DNA of 6,211 bases from positions 1 through 6,211 of the forward strand of contig DITE01000013.1 of NCBI GenBank assembly GCA_002422725.1, given 5' to 3'. This DNA comes from Bacteroidales bacterium UBA6192. GTDB lineage: Bacteria; Bacteroidota; Bacteroidia; Bacteroidales; F082. The notes under the pieces are model-generated. The model worked only from the letters and a program-made list of their open reading frames with translations. It had not been told where the DNA came from and did not search any database. Shown here one piece after another: positions 4,966 through 6,211 of this stretch (its first letter is position 1; each line of letters opens with the position of its first letter). The position numbers were made by a program, and so were the translations under genes.

Positions 4966-6211
4966 ATGGCTGCAGTTGATCTTGCAGTACTGGGTGTATA
5001 CCTGCTTGTTATGTTGGGATTCGGGGTTTATTTCCACTTTAAAAACTCCAATGTTGACGATTACTATGTTGGTGGGCGACAGATGGGCAAGTGGCACATT
5101 GGTTTGTCCGTTGTAGCTACTGATGTAGGAGGAGGCTTTTCGATCGGATTAGGGGGGCTTGGGTTTTTAATGGGATTGTCGGGATCCTGGTTATTGTTCA
5201 CAGGCTTGTTAGGCGCATGGATAAGCAGTGTCATCCTGATTCCGAGGATTAAGCCATTATCTGATAGGCTGGGCTTCTTTACTTTTCCGGAAGTTCTTGG
5301 TCATTTTTTCGGCTCAAAGGCTGCGTTTTTGGCAGCACTGATCTCGGGCATAGGGTATCTTGGATTTACAGGTTCACAATTGCTCGCCGGCGCTAAGCTT
5401 GCTTCGGGGGTTTTTGCCGGCCTTGAGCTGGAAACAGGCTTGATCATACTGGGACTTGTTGCTGTTATCTATACGGTGATGGGTGGTATAAAAGCGGTAA
5501 TCTACACAGATACTATCCAATGGATATTGCTTATGGCCGGACTGATCTTTCTGGCCATCCCCATGGCCTACCATGCAGTGGGCGGGTGGGAAGTAATCAG
5601 GACGGAATTACCTGAGCGTTTTTTCTCTTTTAGCGAGTTAAGCTGGCAGCAAATCCTGAATTGGTCGGTCACAATTTTACCAATATGGTTTATCGGCATG
5701 ACATTGTACCAGCGAATTTACGCCAGCCGTTCGGTGTCGGAAGCCAGAAAAGCCTGGTTTATTGCCGGTTTGTTCGAATGGCCGGTGATGGCCATGATGG
5801 GGGTTGGGCTGGGGATGCTGGCCCGCGTTGCATTTCAACTTGGCATGTTTGAGCCACTCGGTTTTTTTTACGGAGCCGACTTTGATGCTGAAATGGGGCT
5901 CCCCTTGCTGCTTCGCACGGTGCTGCCGGCAGGCCTTACCGGGTTGGTGCTTGCAGCATATTTTTCGGCCATACTTTCAACTGCTGACAGTTGTTTAATG
6001 GCTTCATCCTCCAATTTTTTGCAGGATATCATTCAATCGCTTACAGGAATCAGCAACGCTCATCGAAATATGATGTGGTGGTCAAAAGGACTTACTTTGT
6101 TGCTGGGTGTTCTGGCTGTTTGGCTGGCTATGTCGCTTACCGAAGTATTGTCGCTAATGCTTTATTCCTATGCCTTTATGGTCAGCGGACTTTTTGTTCC
6201 TTTAATGGCAG
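4966..6211 (+). CDS. Sodium:solute symporter (SSS family), partial, 3' end beyond right edge
   Basis: The reading frame is open from ATG 4966 to the window edge, giving 415 residues of a family that usually has about 480-550. Hydrophobic helices run through the whole product. LSVVATDVGGGFSIGLGG (47-64) matches the helix that supplies Na+ ligands in PutP, with Asp53 in the place of PutP Asp55. The SSS signature YTVMGGIKAVIYTDTIQ (169-185) includes Asp182, equivalent to PutP Asp187. AAYFSAILSTADSCLMASSS (330-349) carries the Ser338-Thr339 pair matching PutP Ser340-Thr341 at the second sodium site. All visible sodium-site residues are intact, so Na+-coupled uptake at the inner membrane is well supported. 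The substrate (amino acid, sugar, carboxylate or other) cannot be told. No Shine-Dalgarno sequence precedes the ATG. The gene follows the marR-like gene by 113 bp and has its own promoter-like element with a palindrome. Confidence 0.93.
   Translation, partial: MAAVDLAVLGVYLLVMLGFGVYFHFKNSNVDDYYVGGRQMGKWHIGLSVVATDVGGGFSIGLGGLGFLMGLSGSWLLFTGLLGAWISSVILIPRIKPLSDRLGFFTFPEVLGHFFGSKAAFLAALISGIGYLGFTGSQLLAGAKLASGVFAGLELETGLIILGLVAVIYTVMGGIKAVIYTDTIQWILLMAGLIFLAIPMAYHAVGGWEVIRTELPERFFSFSELSWQQILNWSVTILPIWFIGMTLYQRIYASRSVSEARKAWFIAGLFEWPVMAMMGVGLGMLARVAFQLGMFEPLGFFYGADFDAEMGLPLLLRTVLPAGLTGLVLAAYFSAILSTADSCLMASSSNFLQDIIQSLTGISNAHRNMMWWSKGLTLLLGVLAVWLAMSLTEVLSLMLYSYAFMVSGLFVPLMA

Noticed and set aside
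4879..5097. Minus-strand open frame across the symporter promoter and start
   Set aside because: It is antisense to the symporter signature region, lacks a recognisable domain, and would be an unlikely gene over the palindrome.
5374..5998. Other-frame open stretches within the symporter gene (5374-5574 minus, 5661-5852 and 5804-5998 plus)
   Set aside because: The symporter frame is continuous with intact family motifs across this stretch, so these are shadows.

Overview
The window looks like chromosomal DNA from a member of the Bacteroidota. Three gene starts are preceded by a match to the TAnnTTTG -7 element typical of that phylum, Shine-Dalgarno sequences are weak or absent, intergenic DNA is very AT-rich, and all genes are of ordinary bacterial families. 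No tRNA, rRNA, CRISPR array, insertion sequence or phage gene was seen.

Layout. (1) Positions 1-1105, minus strand: the first 368 codons of a fused protein with an FakA-type DAK2 kinase domain, an FakA-type middle domain and the beginning of a DegV/FakB fatty-acid-binding domain. The left edge cuts it, and it appears to start at TTG. (2) 1106-1333: AT-rich spacer with the promoter of (1) and a short hairpin behind the next gene. (3) 1334-4197, minus strand: a tight three-gene operon, read in the order EamA/DMT transporter (4197-3319), saccharopine-dehydrogenase-family oxidoreductase resembling lysine 6-dehydrogenase (3312-2155), and SpoU/TrmH-family RNA methyltransferase (2134-1334). (4) 4198-4348: divergent control region. 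(5) 4349-4852, plus strand: a MarR-family regulator. (6) 4853-4965: control region with a perfect 14-bp palindrome directly after a -7 element. (7) 4966-6211, plus strand: sodium:solute symporter, cut by the right edge.

The most interesting signal is regulatory. The palindrome at 4900-4913 has a core, TTTCTATAGAAA, that recurs with one mismatch (TTTCTATACAAA) between the predicted transcription start and the ATG of the marR-like gene. A weaker relative (TTTGTATACTTA) lies just upstream of the EamA operon. The positions fit a MarR repressor that controls itself, the symporter and the EamA-dehydrogenase operon.

If that is right, the window holds a compact local regulon with an Na+-driven importer, a predicted metabolite exporter and an amino-acid-type dehydrogenase under one ligand-responsive switch. 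The substrate is not visible in the sequence. Lysine or a related amino acid is only a guess from the dehydrogenase family.
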